Shown here piece by piece: positions 13,718-22,146 of a stretch of DNA of 46,663 nucleotides. The notes below the pieces were generated by a model. The model did no database searches. It was given only the letters and a program-made list of their open reading frames with translations, and had not been told where the DNA came from. Made by a program: the position numbers and the translations under genes. The DNA is from Candidatus Dormiibacterota bacterium (GTDB lineage Bacteria; Vulcanimicrobiota; Vulcanimicrobiia; Vulcanimicrobiales; Vulcanimicrobiaceae): NCBI GenBank assembly GCA_035532035.1, contig DATKRS010000032.1, forward strand, positions 1 through 46,663, read 5' to 3'. Numbering within the stretch: position 1 is the first letter of the stretch; each line of letters opens with the position of its first letter.

Positions 13718-14778
13718 ACGGCATTCGCTGGAGCTCCCATGCCCAACGCGGCCAAACGTTTCCGATCTGGGCGTTCGGGACGCTCACCGTGCTCACCATG
13801 CTCGCGCTCGCGATGAGCTACGGCCAGATGGTAGCATGGCAGATGCGCGCGATGAACGCAGCCGACGCAGCCGCCCGCGGCATGCTCTCGGTCCAAACGA
13901 CGCAATGGAACGAGACCGAGGCCGCGCTGCACGCTGCGGCCGTCGAAGAGTATCGCCTGCGCGTCACGATGAATGACTTGCTCGAGGTGATCCACGGCGA
14001 CGGCGGCTGCAAGGGCAGCACGCCGAGCTGCGCGACGCTCTACGCCAACCTGCGCCAGAACTACTTGGATTCGCTCAGCCGGTACACGAACGACGTCGCG
14101 ATCGTCGGGCGCGTCTCGACGCCAACGTGGTCGAACCAAGTCTCGTTGATCCAGTCTGCGCTCTCGCAGTATCAGACGAACTGCGGTACCGCGAGCGGCG
14201 GTGACTGCGCCTTCAATTACACGCTCGTCGAGGCGACGCCTCGGCCCTCCACCTACACCGAAGACGTCTACGCAGACTGCTGTAACATGGTCGTCGGCGG
14301 CGGTACGAGCGGACATCCGAAGCTCGACCTGACGCCGATGCAGATCGAGATCGTAGCCTGCGCACGCGTGACGCCGTGGATGCCGACGTTCTGGAACTGG
14401 AACGGGAGCGCCGTCAACGTCGTCGGGCGCGCGGCGGCGACATCCATCCAAGACACGCAAGAGTTCATGTGGGTCGGCTCCATGGTCGATCCGGCGAGCT
14501 CGTCGAGCGCGGTGTTTCAGCCCTCCGAGTATCCGGAGAGCTCGGACGATCAAACGGCCGGATTCTCGAACAACGACCGGTACTACCGCGTCGACTACGG
14601 CGGAAACCCCAACAACACGTACAACCCCGGTGATCCGTCGACGTCCGACGGCAGCGGCGGCTTCACGTACAGCGCGAGCCATCCGGGACTCTACGTCGCG
14701 GACGGGTGGTGGAGCACCATGGCGATCAAGCCGTTCGCCGGAGCGCTCAGCGCGGGATCGAGCTTCACGTGCAAGTGA
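13714..14778 (+). CDS. TadG-like pilus assembly protein
   Basis: 354-residue protein with a TadG-type N-terminal segment: RGQTFPIWAFGTLTVLTMLALAMSYGQMVAWQMRAMNAADAAARGML (about 12-58), a single helix followed by the conserved AADAAA-type stretch. The rest is predicted extracytoplasmic with several cysteines (KGSTPSCATLY, CGTASGGDC, DCCNMV). A von Willebrand A domain, found in many TadG proteins, is not evident. GTG 13714 overlaps the previous stop (GTGA), with GGAGG about 10 bases upstream. Function follows from operon position and N-terminal motif. Confidence 0.72.
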   Translation: MNGIRWSSHAQRGQTFPIWAFGTLTVLTMLALAMSYGQMVAWQMRAMNAADAAARGMLSVQTTQWNETEAALHAAAVEEYRLRVTMNDLLEVIHGDGGCKGSTPSCATLYANLRQNYLDSLSRYTNDVAIVGRVSTPTWSNQVSLIQSALSQYQTNCGTASGGDCAFNYTLVEATPRPSTYTEDVYADCCNMVVGGGTSGHPKLDLTPMQIEIVACARVTPWMPTFWNWNGSAVNVVGRAAATSIQDTQEFMWVGSMVDPASSSSAVFQPSEYPESSDDQTAGFSNNDRYYRVDYGGNPNNTYNPGDPSTSDGSGGFTYSASHPGLYVADGWWSTMAIKPFAGALSAGSSFTCK

Positions 14779-15452
14779 GCCTGCGCCGGCGCCGCCACGG
14801 AGAGCGCGGCCAAGCGACGATCGAGACGGCGATCTTTCTGCCGGCATTCCTGCTCGTGCTCTTCGGCGTGATCTGGACCGTGCAGTCCTCGGTGATCAGC
14901 GAGCGCGCGCAAATCGCAGTGCGCTTCAGCGGCCTCGTCTCCGACGAGGCCAACCCGTATCAGCAGTACAGCCTCGGCGCGCTCTACGACGGGCTTCCCG
15001 GCATCGCCCCCACCGAGATCTACACGTGCGCCACGCCGGGGCCGGATGCCCTGACGAACGACCCCACCAACGGCACGTTCCCGGGGCCGAGATCGCCCTC
15101 GTTCTTCCAACCGACCGGCGTCGTGAGCGGCACATGCACGCCGGGCCCGACGCATCTCTCCGGCGGCACGATGGCATCGCCGATGCTCTTCGTGCACACG
15201 CAGTCGACCGTCACGACGGCCGTATCGGTACCGTCGTACCTGCAAAGCGCGCTCGGGGCAAACCAAAACTTGAGCGCGACGCAGAACTTCTTCGACGGCC
15301 CGGACGTACAGACGATCTTGACGTGTTACGCGGAGCTGGGTACCGCGGTCGAGCAGTCTCTCCAGCACACGGCGCTCAACGTCTCGAGCCCCGCAACGCC
15401 GCTGCCGGATTCACCGAATACCGCCGCGCTGACGCTCTCGGGATCCTGCTAA
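14775..15452 (+). CDS. TadE-like pseudopilin, second copy
   Basis: 225-residue TadE-family protein. The leader VSLRRRRHGERG precedes QATIETAIFLPAFLLVLFGVIWTVQSSVI, a typical prepilin-like helix with glutamate at the expected place. The extracytoplasmic part (about 45-225) has four cysteines and many Pro/Thr/Ser residues. Start GTG 14775 gives the same GTGA coupling as its neighbours; GTG 14769 is an alternative. It is the last gene of the secretin arm and its stop codon overlaps that of the convergent unknown membrane protein. Confidence 0.75.
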   Translation: MSLRRRRHGERGQATIETAIFLPAFLLVLFGVIWTVQSSVISERAQIAVRFSGLVSDEANPYQQYSLGALYDGLPGIAPTEIYTCATPGPDALTNDPTNGTFPGPRSPSFFQPTGVVSGTCTPGPTHLSGGTMASPMLFVHTQSTVTTAVSVPSYLQSALGANQNLSATQNFFDGPDVQTILTCYAELGTAVEQSLQHTALNVSSPATPLPDSPNTAALTLSGSC

Positions 15453-17311
15453 CGCGCGTAGACCGTCAGCGGCTCCAGGACGAGCTGATCGGCAGTGCCC
15501 CGCGTAAACGACGCCACGATGACATAGCGACGGCCGGCCGTTGCCGGCGGCGCCAGAAACTCCACTGCCGCTGCATTGAGCGGGATCGAGCGCTGCGCAA
15601 AGGACGTTCCATCTCGACCTTCTAGCGTCAGGCGCAAGTTCGCGGGATGCGCGAGCACGACCACGGAGAAGCGGTGCGCCGCAACGACGCGGCCCGGTAC
15701 GCGCATCAGCTGCGCGGCATCGAACATCGGTGGAACGACAGCCGGCGTCATCGGTGCGGGAAGCGTCTGCGGAATGACGAGTACGCCGACCGACGCGCGC
15801 GCCATCGAACGGCCACGAGCGATCCGCAGCAGCACTTGATACTGCGTCGGAGCGACGACGCGTGGCGCGGTGAGCACCGCGACGCCGCTCGCGCTGTACG
15901 GTACGGCCACAACGGCGATCTGCGCGGCATCGACGAGCGCGATGCTTCCGCCCTGCGCGTGAGCAACGTAGTGGACGGTGATCGGCGCCCCTGACGCCGC
16001 AACGCCCGGATCGACCTCGAGTGCGTCGACGGAGGCGCGCGTCGCCGCCACGTGGCCGAGCGCTCTCAGCACGAGCGACGATTGCGTACTGCCGAACGGC
16101 CCGGTCGCGAGCAGGGCGACGCGATACGTTCCACGCGGGCCGCGCGTAGGAAACGTAAACGAGCCGCGCCCGATCCGCACGGTACCGCTTGCGACACGAA
16201 CGCGGCCGCGCGATACGACGTAGCGCGCGGCACCGATACCCGAGAGGGCGTAGTTTGCGGTTACCGTGTCACCGGCGAGCACCTGCGCCGGCACGGCAAA
16301 CGCCTGGATCGTCGGTCTGAGCACGCGGTACGCGACCGCGGCAATTGCAAGCGCGACGACGAGCGCTGCCAGCGCGACGGCAAGACGAACGGCGAGGGGA
16401 ACGGGAACGTCTGCTTGCGCGGACGCGCGCAAGGACGAGTTTTCCATGAGCAGCTGCAGGTTTCGCAGACGCCACGGGAAGCGCAACGGGGCCAAGACGG
16501 CGACCGCGACCGCCGATTGCGGATGAATCCAAAAGGAACCCGGCGAGGTGGGGACGGTCGCATCGCGCGTCCGGCCCGTCACCGTACAGAGAAGCGGCTC
16601 GTGCGCCTGATTGACGACTTTTGCGACGAAATCGGTCGAGAAGAAGCGGCGCTGCGTGCACTCGAGCGTTCCCATGACGACGCGCCGCTCGTCGAGCACC
16701 GCGGCGAAGCCGTGCGTCTCGATGCCGCGCACCGGCTCGGACGCGCGCGGTGGCCGCGGGGCTACGGGCAGTATCGGCGCGGGAGCCGGCTCCGGCGCAG
16801 GAGCGGGATGCGGCGCAGGAGCGGGTGCTGCATCCACCGGCTTTGCTCGCGGTTTCGGGCGCTTTCGGCGTTCGTATACGACGACGCCGGCAAGCAACGC
16901 GACGAAGAGGGCTGCGACGGCAAGCGAGATCGCGGCCGCGCGCACGCCGTCGTCGTCGAGCGGCGCCTCGAAGGCGCAAGCAAAGGATGTTCCGCAGATG
17001 CGTACGAACGCGGCGCGCTCCGAACGGCCGAATCGCGACACTGCAAAGAGAAAGCCGAGCTCCGCATGCGGCTCGCACGTCAGATCGAGATCGGTGTGCA
17101 GCAGGGCGCTAGAGTCCAGCTTGGTGCCGGGAGTACACCGCACGGGCTCCTCGGTATCGTTGACGACATGCACGCGAAGAACGATGCGGCTCAACTCTTT
17201 TCGAAGAACCGAGATCGTGCAGCGAATTGCCGAGGCGGGTGAGGTATCGACGCACTCGCCCGAGGCTGCAGTGCGGAGAGAAGAGACGTCCAGCCTCGCG
17301 GCGGCCCTCAC
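15449..17311 (-). CDS. Two-helix membrane protein with duplicated beta domain, function unknown
   Basis: 620-residue protein I do not recognise. Residues about 35-115 form a beta-rich domain, then a helix (124-146) with RRKRPKPRAK behind it. A Pro-Ala-rich linker follows (160-192), then a second domain (about 205-300), a second helix (305-330) and an extracellular-type beta-rich region (335-620) with Ig-like strand patterns. The first and second domain-plus-helix units resemble each other (VHVVNDTEEPVRCT with AKVVNQAHEPLLCT), which suggests internal duplication. Start GTG 17311 is uncertain; no Shine-Dalgarno is clear and the first 30 residues may not be translated. It converges with the Tad secretin arm (overlapping stops) and diverges from rsmI by 62 bases. 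Confidence 0.6.
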   Translation of the reverse strand: MRAAARLDVSSLRTAASGECVDTSPASAIRCTISVLRKELSRIVLRVHVVNDTEEPVRCTPGTKLDSSALLHTDLDLTCEPHAELGFLFAVSRFGRSERAAFVRICGTSFACAFEAPLDDDGVRAAAISLAVAALFVALLAGVVVYERRKRPKPRAKPVDAAPAPAPHPAPAPEPAPAPILPVAPRPPRASEPVRGIETHGFAAVLDERRVVMGTLECTQRRFFSTDFVAKVVNQAHEPLLCTVTGRTRDATVPTSPGSFWIHPQSAVAVAVLAPLRFPWRLRNLQLLMENSSLRASAQADVPVPLAVRLAVALAALVVALAIAAVAYRVLRPTIQAFAVPAQVLAGDTVTANYALSGIGAARYVVSRGRVRVASGTVRIGRGSFTFPTRGPRGTYRVALLATGPFGSTQSSLVLRALGHVAATRASVDALEVDPGVAASGAPITVHYVAHAQGGSIALVDAAQIAVVAVPYSASGVAVLTAPRVVAPTQYQVLLRIARGRSMARASVGVLVIPQTLPAPMTPAVVPPMFDAAQLMRVPGRVVAAHRFSVVVLAHPANLRLTLEGRDGTSFAQRSIPLNAAAVEFLAPPATAGRRYVIVASFTRGTADQLVLEPLTVYAR

Positions 17312-17373
17312 CGCTAGTGACGCTACGGGGCAACGCGGTGGAGGACCTGCGCGATGCGGCGAATCCGCGCACG

Positions 17374-18213
17374 ATGCCGCTGATCGTCGTTCCCACGCCG
17401 CTCGGCAACCTCGCAGACGTCACCCTCCGTGCGATCCAGGTCCTGCGCGAGTGCGATCTGCTCGTGGCCGAGGACTCGCGCGTCGCGCGCACGCTCCTGG
17501 CCGGGCTAAAACTGCCCGGCAGAGAGATCTGGAGCTATCACGCACACAACGCGGCCGCTGCGACACCGAAGATACTCGAGCGAGCGCGCCACGAGAGCGT
17601 CGCGCTGACGACCGACGCCGGCACGCCGGGCATCTCGGATCCCGGCAACGAGCTCATCGCCGCGGCGCGCGCCGCGGGCATCGCCGTCGAGGTGCTTCCC
17701 GGGCCGAGCGCGCTCGTCGGCGCAGCGGTGCTCTCGGGCTTCTCGTTGCGGCGCTTTCTCTTCGAAGGCTTCCCCGCGCGCTCAAGCCGCGCACGACGCG
17801 AGCAGTTCGCGCGCGCGCTCGCCTCGGAAGCGACGAGCGTGTGGTTCGAGTCGCCGAAGCGCATTCGCGCCACGCTCGCCGACCTCGCCGCCATCGCTCC
17901 CGATGCACGGGTCTTCCTCCTGCGCGAGTACACGAAACTGCACGAGCAGCAACTTCTCGGCTCGGCGGCAGACGTTGCCGCACGACTCCCGGAGCCCGTG
18001 CGCGGCGAGATCGCGCTGGTCGTCGAAGGCGCCGCAACCGTGCAGGCGGCACCGGACGCGGCGACGCTGGACGCCGCGATCGACGCGTTGCTCGCGCAAG
18101 GCGCCCCGGTGTCGGCGATCGCCAAAGATCTCGCCGGACGCGGTTACGGCGTGCGGCGTCACCTCTACGCGCGCGCGACTGAGCGCAAGCGCGACCAGAA
18201 GGGCCTTTCATAA
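17374..18213 (+). CDS. rsmI: 16S rRNA (cytidine1402-2'-O)-methyltransferase RsmI
   Basis: SAM-dependent tetrapyrrole-methylase-fold enzyme that 2'-O-methylates C1402 of 16S rRNA in the decoding centre. The 279-residue product opens with the family signature MPLIVVPTPLGNLADVTLRA and holds LLVAEDSRVARTLL, SYHAHNA, the SAM-site DAGTPGISDPG and PGPSALVGA. ATG 17374 is chosen because it places the signature at residue 1. In-frame GTG codons at 17317 and 17338 are alternatives, and a GGAGG near 17340 would not serve 17374 well. MetG follows 20 bases downstream. Confidence 0.92.
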   Translation: MPLIVVPTPLGNLADVTLRAIQVLRECDLLVAEDSRVARTLLAGLKLPGREIWSYHAHNAAAATPKILERARHESVALTTDAGTPGISDPGNELIAAARAAGIAVEVLPGPSALVGAAVLSGFSLRRFLFEGFPARSSRARREQFARALASEATSVWFESPKRIRATLADLAAIAPDARVFLLREYTKLHEQQLLGSAADVAARLPEPVRGEIALVVEGAATVQAAPDAATLDAAIDALLAQGAPVSAIAKDLAGRGYGVRRHLYARATERKRDQKGLS

Positions 18214-18233
18214 GAGGCCGTAACGAGAGAGGG

Positions 18234-19751
18234 GTGGAGCAGCGCGCGTACTACGTCACGACGCCGATCTACTACATCAGCGGCAATCCGCACATCGGTC
18301 ACGTCTACACGACGGTCGTGGCCGACGTCCTCGCGCGCACGGCACGAACCGCCGGACCGGCGTTCTTTCTCACGGGGACCGACGAACACGGGCAGAAGGT
18401 CGCGAACGCCGCGACCGCGGCCGGCAAGACGCCGCAGCAATGGTGCGACGATCTCGTTCCGCGCTGGCAGTCGCTCTTCGCCGCGTACCACGTCGCCTAC
18501 GACGATTTCATTCGCACGACGCAACCGCGGCACGAGCGGGTGGTGCAGCGCGTCTTCGAGACGCTGCGCGAGCGCGGCGACGTGTACCTCGGAAAGTACG
18601 AAGGATGGTACTGCGTCTTCGATGAGACGTTTTGGCTCGAGTCGAAGCTCGCCGACGGGAAATGCCCGACCTGCGGGCGCGAGGTACAGTGGCTCTCGGA
18701 AGACGATTGGTTCTTTCGGCTCTCAAAATACGGACCGCGTCTGCTCGAGCACTTTCGCGCGCATCCCGATTGGGTGCGTCCGAAGAGCGTCTACAACGAG
18801 ATGATGGCGTTGCTCGAGGAAGGCGTCGAAGACTTCAGCATCTCTCGCAGCACCTTCGATTGGGGCATCCCGATTCCGGAGGGCGGCGGCGTCATCTACG
18901 TCTGGTTCGACGCGCTGCTCAACTACATTTCGGCCATCGGCTGGTCCGTCGACGATGCCCGCTTTCGCACGTACTGGCCTGCGGCCGTGCAGCTCGTCGG
19001 CAAAGAGATCGCGCGCTTTCATACGATAATCTGGCCTGCCGTGCTGTGGGCGATCGGCGAGTCGGCCCCGGAGCTCGTCTTCGCGCACGGTTGGATCACG
19101 GTCGAAGGGCAAAAGATGGGGAAGAGCCTCGGCAACGCGGTGGATCCCTTTGCGCTCGCCGATCGTTTCGGCGCCGACTCATTGCGCTATTTTCTTCTGC
19201 GCGAAGCGCCTTTCGGCAGCGACTTCTCCTACTCCGAAGAGAAGATCGCGCAGCGTCATAACAACGACCTCGGCAACGATCTCGGAAATCTCGCGCACCG
19301 TACGCTCTCGATGCTGCAGCGTTACCGCGAAGGGAGCGTTCCCGCTCCGGGAGCCGCCCCCGTGCTCGCGCAGTTCGCAGATCTGCAGCAGCACATGCGC
19401 ACGGCAATTCTCGACCTGCGCTTTCGCGACGCGCTCGAATCGGCGTGGGAGCTCGTCACGACGCTCAATCGCGCAGTTGAAGAGCGCAAGCCGTGGGCAC
19501 TCTATAAGGAAGGACGCGCGCAGGAGCTCGACGCCTTCCTCTACGAGCTCTGTGAAGGGCTGCGGCGTCTGGCAATGCTGCTCCACCCCTTCATGCCCGA
19601 GCGCATGGAGGAGTTGTGGCGCAGGCTCGGCATCGGAGAGGCCCAGATCGACGACGCTTGGGATGCTGCATTCGAACGCCGCATCGCTCCGGGGACGCGA
19701 ACGATCCTCGGCGACCCGCTCTTCCCTCGACTCGACCTGCTCGAGCAGTGA
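18234..19751 (+). CDS. metG: Methionyl-tRNA synthetase
   Basis: Class I synthetase charging tRNA-Met, 505 residues. HIGH motif is exact at 20-23 (NPHIGHVY). The KMSKS motif is KMGKS at 294-298. A zinc-knuckle remnant shows one CPTC pair, with WFFRLSKY following. The anticodon-binding helical domain (about 340-500) includes NDLGNDLGNLAHR and HPFMPERMEELW. The EMAP-like C-terminal tRNA-binding domain of longer MetRS is absent, as in many compact bacterial forms. The start codon is GTG. Its TGA overlaps the GTG of tatD. Confidence 0.95.
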   Translation: MEQRAYYVTTPIYYISGNPHIGHVYTTVVADVLARTARTAGPAFFLTGTDEHGQKVANAATAAGKTPQQWCDDLVPRWQSLFAAYHVAYDDFIRTTQPRHERVVQRVFETLRERGDVYLGKYEGWYCVFDETFWLESKLADGKCPTCGREVQWLSEDDWFFRLSKYGPRLLEHFRAHPDWVRPKSVYNEMMALLEEGVEDFSISRSTFDWGIPIPEGGGVIYVWFDALLNYISAIGWSVDDARFRTYWPAAVQLVGKEIARFHTIIWPAVLWAIGESAPELVFAHGWITVEGQKMGKSLGNAVDPFALADRFGADSLRYFLLREAPFGSDFSYSEEKIAQRHNNDLGNDLGNLAHRTLSMLQRYREGSVPAPGAAPVLAQFADLQQHMRTAILDLRFRDALESAWELVTTLNRAVEERKPWALYKEGRAQELDAFLYELCEGLRRLAMLLHPFMPERMEELWRRLGIGEAQIDDAWDAAFERRIAPGTRTILGDPLFPRLDLLEQ

Positions 19752-20512
19752 TCGACAGCCACGCGCACGTCCACGATCGGGCGTTCGACGCAGATCGCGG
19801 CGCCGTGATCCGCCGCGCCCGCGACGCGGGAGTTGCCGGTGTCCTGACCGTCGGGTGCGATCTCGAGGACAGCGAGCGCGCGGTGGCGACGGCGCGGGAG
19901 TTCGGTATCGTTGCCTCGATCGGTATCCATCCGCACGAGGCCAAGAGCGCACCCGACGACGTTGCCGCTGCGTTTGCCCCGTTGCTCGAGTCGCCGGACG
20001 TCGTCGCGATCGGCGAGACCGGCTTGGATTTCTACTACGACCACAGCCCCCGCGACATGCAGGAGCGCGTCCTCCGCGCCCAGATCGCCATCGCCAGGGA
20101 ACGCAATCTCCCGCTCGTGTTTCACGTCCGCGACGCGCACGACCGCATGATCGAAATCTTGCGTGAAGAGCGCAGCCCTGGGATGCGCGGCGTCATCCAT
20201 TGCTTCACCGGGAACGAGGAACAGGCGCGCGCGTACACCGGCGAGTTCGCCTTGCATCTCGGCATCGGCGGCGTGCTGACGTTCGCGACGGCTGCGAATC
20301 TGCGCCAGGCGGTAAGGGCCGTCGGCATCGAGCCGCTGCTCATGGAGACCGATGCTCCGTATCTGGCGCCCGTTCCGATGCGCGGCAAACGCAACGAGCC
20401 CGCCTTCGTTACCTATACCGCCGAGCAGCTTGCGCAGACGCTCGGCATCTCGCCCTCTACGGTTGCGGAGGTCACGACGCGAAACGCCGGGCACCTCGGG
20501 TTCATGCGCTGA
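19748..20512 (+). CDS. tatD: TatD-family metal-dependent hydrolase
   Basis: TIM-barrel metallohydrolase of 254 residues related to TatD/YcfH DNases. Metal-site motifs are in order: IDSHAHVHD (2-10), AIGETGLDFYY, LVFHVRDAHD, VIHCFTGN and METDAPYLAP. GTG 19748 overlaps the metG stop, a very common metG-tatD pairing in bacteria. Family members show 3'-5' exonuclease activity on DNA or act in tRNA/D-aminoacyl quality control; the exact substrate is not shown by sequence. Its 3' end overlaps the convergent PLD-like gene by 11 bases. Confidence 0.92.
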   Translation: MIDSHAHVHDRAFDADRGAVIRRARDAGVAGVLTVGCDLEDSERAVATAREFGIVASIGIHPHEAKSAPDDVAAAFAPLLESPDVVAIGETGLDFYYDHSPRDMQERVLRAQIAIARERNLPLVFHVRDAHDRMIEILREERSPGMRGVIHCFTGNEEQARAYTGEFALHLGIGGVLTFATAANLRQAVRAVGIEPLLMETDAPYLAPVPMRGKRNEPAFVTYTAEQLAQTLGISPSTVAEVTTRNAGHLGFMR

Positions 20513-21362
20513 GCGCGCGAGCGCTTTGCCACCGCGCTTCGAAATGCGCGCGCAGCTCGTCGACGATGGCAGGGTTGGGCGTGCGTACGCCCCAGTCGAG
20601 CTGACGCGGCGTAAGATACGCCGACGTAGCGTTCGCGGAGCCGACCCACGCGCGGCTCCCGGCGAGCGCGAACTTTTCGTTCGAGCTGCAGACGCGCACG
20701 CTAACGCCGCCGGCTCGCAATCGCCCGAGCAGGGAGCGCTCCTTCGCGGAGAGCGCTTCGCGCGAGACGAGCAGACGCGGTGCACATCCCGCTGCGCCGA
20801 GGCGTTCCAACGCCGAGTAGACCGCATTACCGCTGCCGATGGACTCGCTCTCCACGGCGACGGGAGCGTGCCCGCCTGCCGCACCGAGAAGGCCGGCCTC
20901 GAGCGCGAGCGCATCGTTCTTGCGCAACGCGAAGCCGTCGCGCGGCGGATCGGAGCGTCCTTCAATCGCATCGCGTAACGCGCGCGCGTCGGGTCGCGCG
21001 TCGTCGCGAACGATGGTGCCTTCCCCGCCGCGCGCAAAGTTGACGTCGTCGAGGTACAGCCGGCCGTCGACGAGCGCCGCTTTGGCGTGCACCGGAGCGC
21101 TGCCGTCGCCATCGACGAGACGGGCGTCGACGCCGTTTGCGGCCAGATCGTCGGCCACCGATCGATTCAAGCGCCGTATGCCGCCGCGTGCGTCGTAGTA
21201 CGGGCGGCCCTCGAGTCGCACGACGACGCGCGCGCCACGCCGTGCCGCTGCTGCAAGCGCTGCGAACGTCGGACCGCGTGGTAGGAGGTAGGCGACGAGC
21301 GTCACGTCGTGCGCGCGCTCGATGGCCAAGACGAGCTTCGCCTGCGAGCTGAGGTAAACCAT
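20502..21362 (-). CDS. Phospholipase D-like protein with one intact HKD motif
   Basis: 286-residue protein with the two-lobed PLD fold layout. The first catalytic motif HAKAALVD (H92, K94, D99) is intact and followed by LYLDDVNFA. The second reads NEKFALAG (N228, K230, G235), so both histidine and aspartate are replaced, yet the downstream GSAN is kept. No signal peptide or membrane helix is seen. PLD-fold enzymes with paired motifs act as phospholipases, nucleases or transferases; with only one motif this one may dimerise for activity, as Nuc does, or bind without cleaving. It diverges from menG by 58 bases. Confidence 0.7.
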   Translation of the reverse strand: MVYLSSQAKLVLAIERAHDVTLVAYLLPRGPTFAALAAAARRGARVVVRLEGRPYYDARGGIRRLNRSVADDLAANGVDARLVDGDGSAPVHAKAALVDGRLYLDDVNFARGGEGTIVRDDARPDARALRDAIEGRSDPPRDGFALRKNDALALEAGLLGAAGGHAPVAVESESIGSGNAVYSALERLGAAGCAPRLLVSREALSAKERSLLGRLRAGGVSVRVCSSNEKFALAGSRAWVGSANATSAYLTPRQLDWGVRTPNPAIVDELRAHFEARWQSARALSA

Positions 21363-21420
21363 CGTTCTTCACATCCCGACGAAGGGCGGCTCCGGCAAGG
21401 GTTGGAAGGGTAGCCCGCTC

Positions 21421-22146
21421 ATGCACTCTTCCCACGCGACGCGCTCCAGCGCCAAGTCGGTCCACGTCCGCGAGATGTTCGCGCGCATCGCCCCGCGCTA
21501 CGATGTTGCGAACCGCGTCCTCACGGCCGGGCTCGACGAAGCCTGGCGCCGCCGCGCGATCGCTCTGCTCGCGCCCCCTCAGGGCGGACGCGTGCTCGAT
21601 CTCTGCTGCGGCACGGGCGACGTCGTCTTCCACCTGCTGCGCACCGATCCGACGCTGCGCGTCACCGGCATCGACTTCTGCACGCCGATGCTCGACGGCG
21701 CCCGCGCGCGCGCCGCGCGTGAAGCTCGCGGTGCGCCCGATTTCGTAGAGGCCGACGTCACCGAGCTTCCCTTCGCCGACGACACGTTCGACGGCGCCAC
21801 CATGGCGTTCAGCCTGCGCAACGTCGTGGACATCGACGAGGTGCTGCGCGAGGTGCTGCGCGTATTGCGGCCCGGCGCGCGCTTCGTCAATCTCGACGTC
21901 AGCAAGCCCCGCAATCGTCTTTGGCGGCGTCTCTTCGGGTTCTACTTCTACGGCGTCGTGCCGGTCCTCGGCGGCCTGGTCGGGGGATCCCGGCAAGCCT
22001 ATGCGTATCTTCCAAGCTCGCTCACGCATCATCCCGACGCGCCGCATCTGCGGGAGCACTTCGAGCGCGCCGGCTTCGAGCAGGCGCGGTACGTGCCGCT
22101 CATGGGTGGCGCCATCGCGGTGCACATGGGGGCCAAGCCGGTATGA
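21421..22146 (+). CDS. menG: Demethylmenaquinone methyltransferase (MenG/UbiE family)
   Basis: SAM-dependent C-methyltransferase of 241 residues that completes menaquinone. The N-terminus has VREMFARIAPRYDVANRVLTAGLDEAWRR, the SAM loop is VLDLCCGTGDV (58-68), and the family motifs TGIDFCTPML, ADVTELPFADDTFDGATMAFSLRNV and GGAIAVHMGAKP are present. It is translationally coupled to a polyprenyl diphosphate synthase that would make the quinone side chain. A GGAAGGG lies about 11 bases before the ATG. Ubiquinone cannot be excluded by this sequence, but no other ubiquinone gene is present. Confidence 0.92.
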   Translation: MHSSHATRSSAKSVHVREMFARIAPRYDVANRVLTAGLDEAWRRRAIALLAPPQGGRVLDLCCGTGDVVFHLLRTDPTLRVTGIDFCTPMLDGARARAAREARGAPDFVEADVTELPFADDTFDGATMAFSLRNVVDIDEVLREVLRVLRPGARFVNLDVSKPRNRLWRRLFGFYFYGVVPVLGGLVGGSRQAYAYLPSSLTHHPDAPHLREHFERAGFEQARYVPLMGGAIAVHMGAKPV

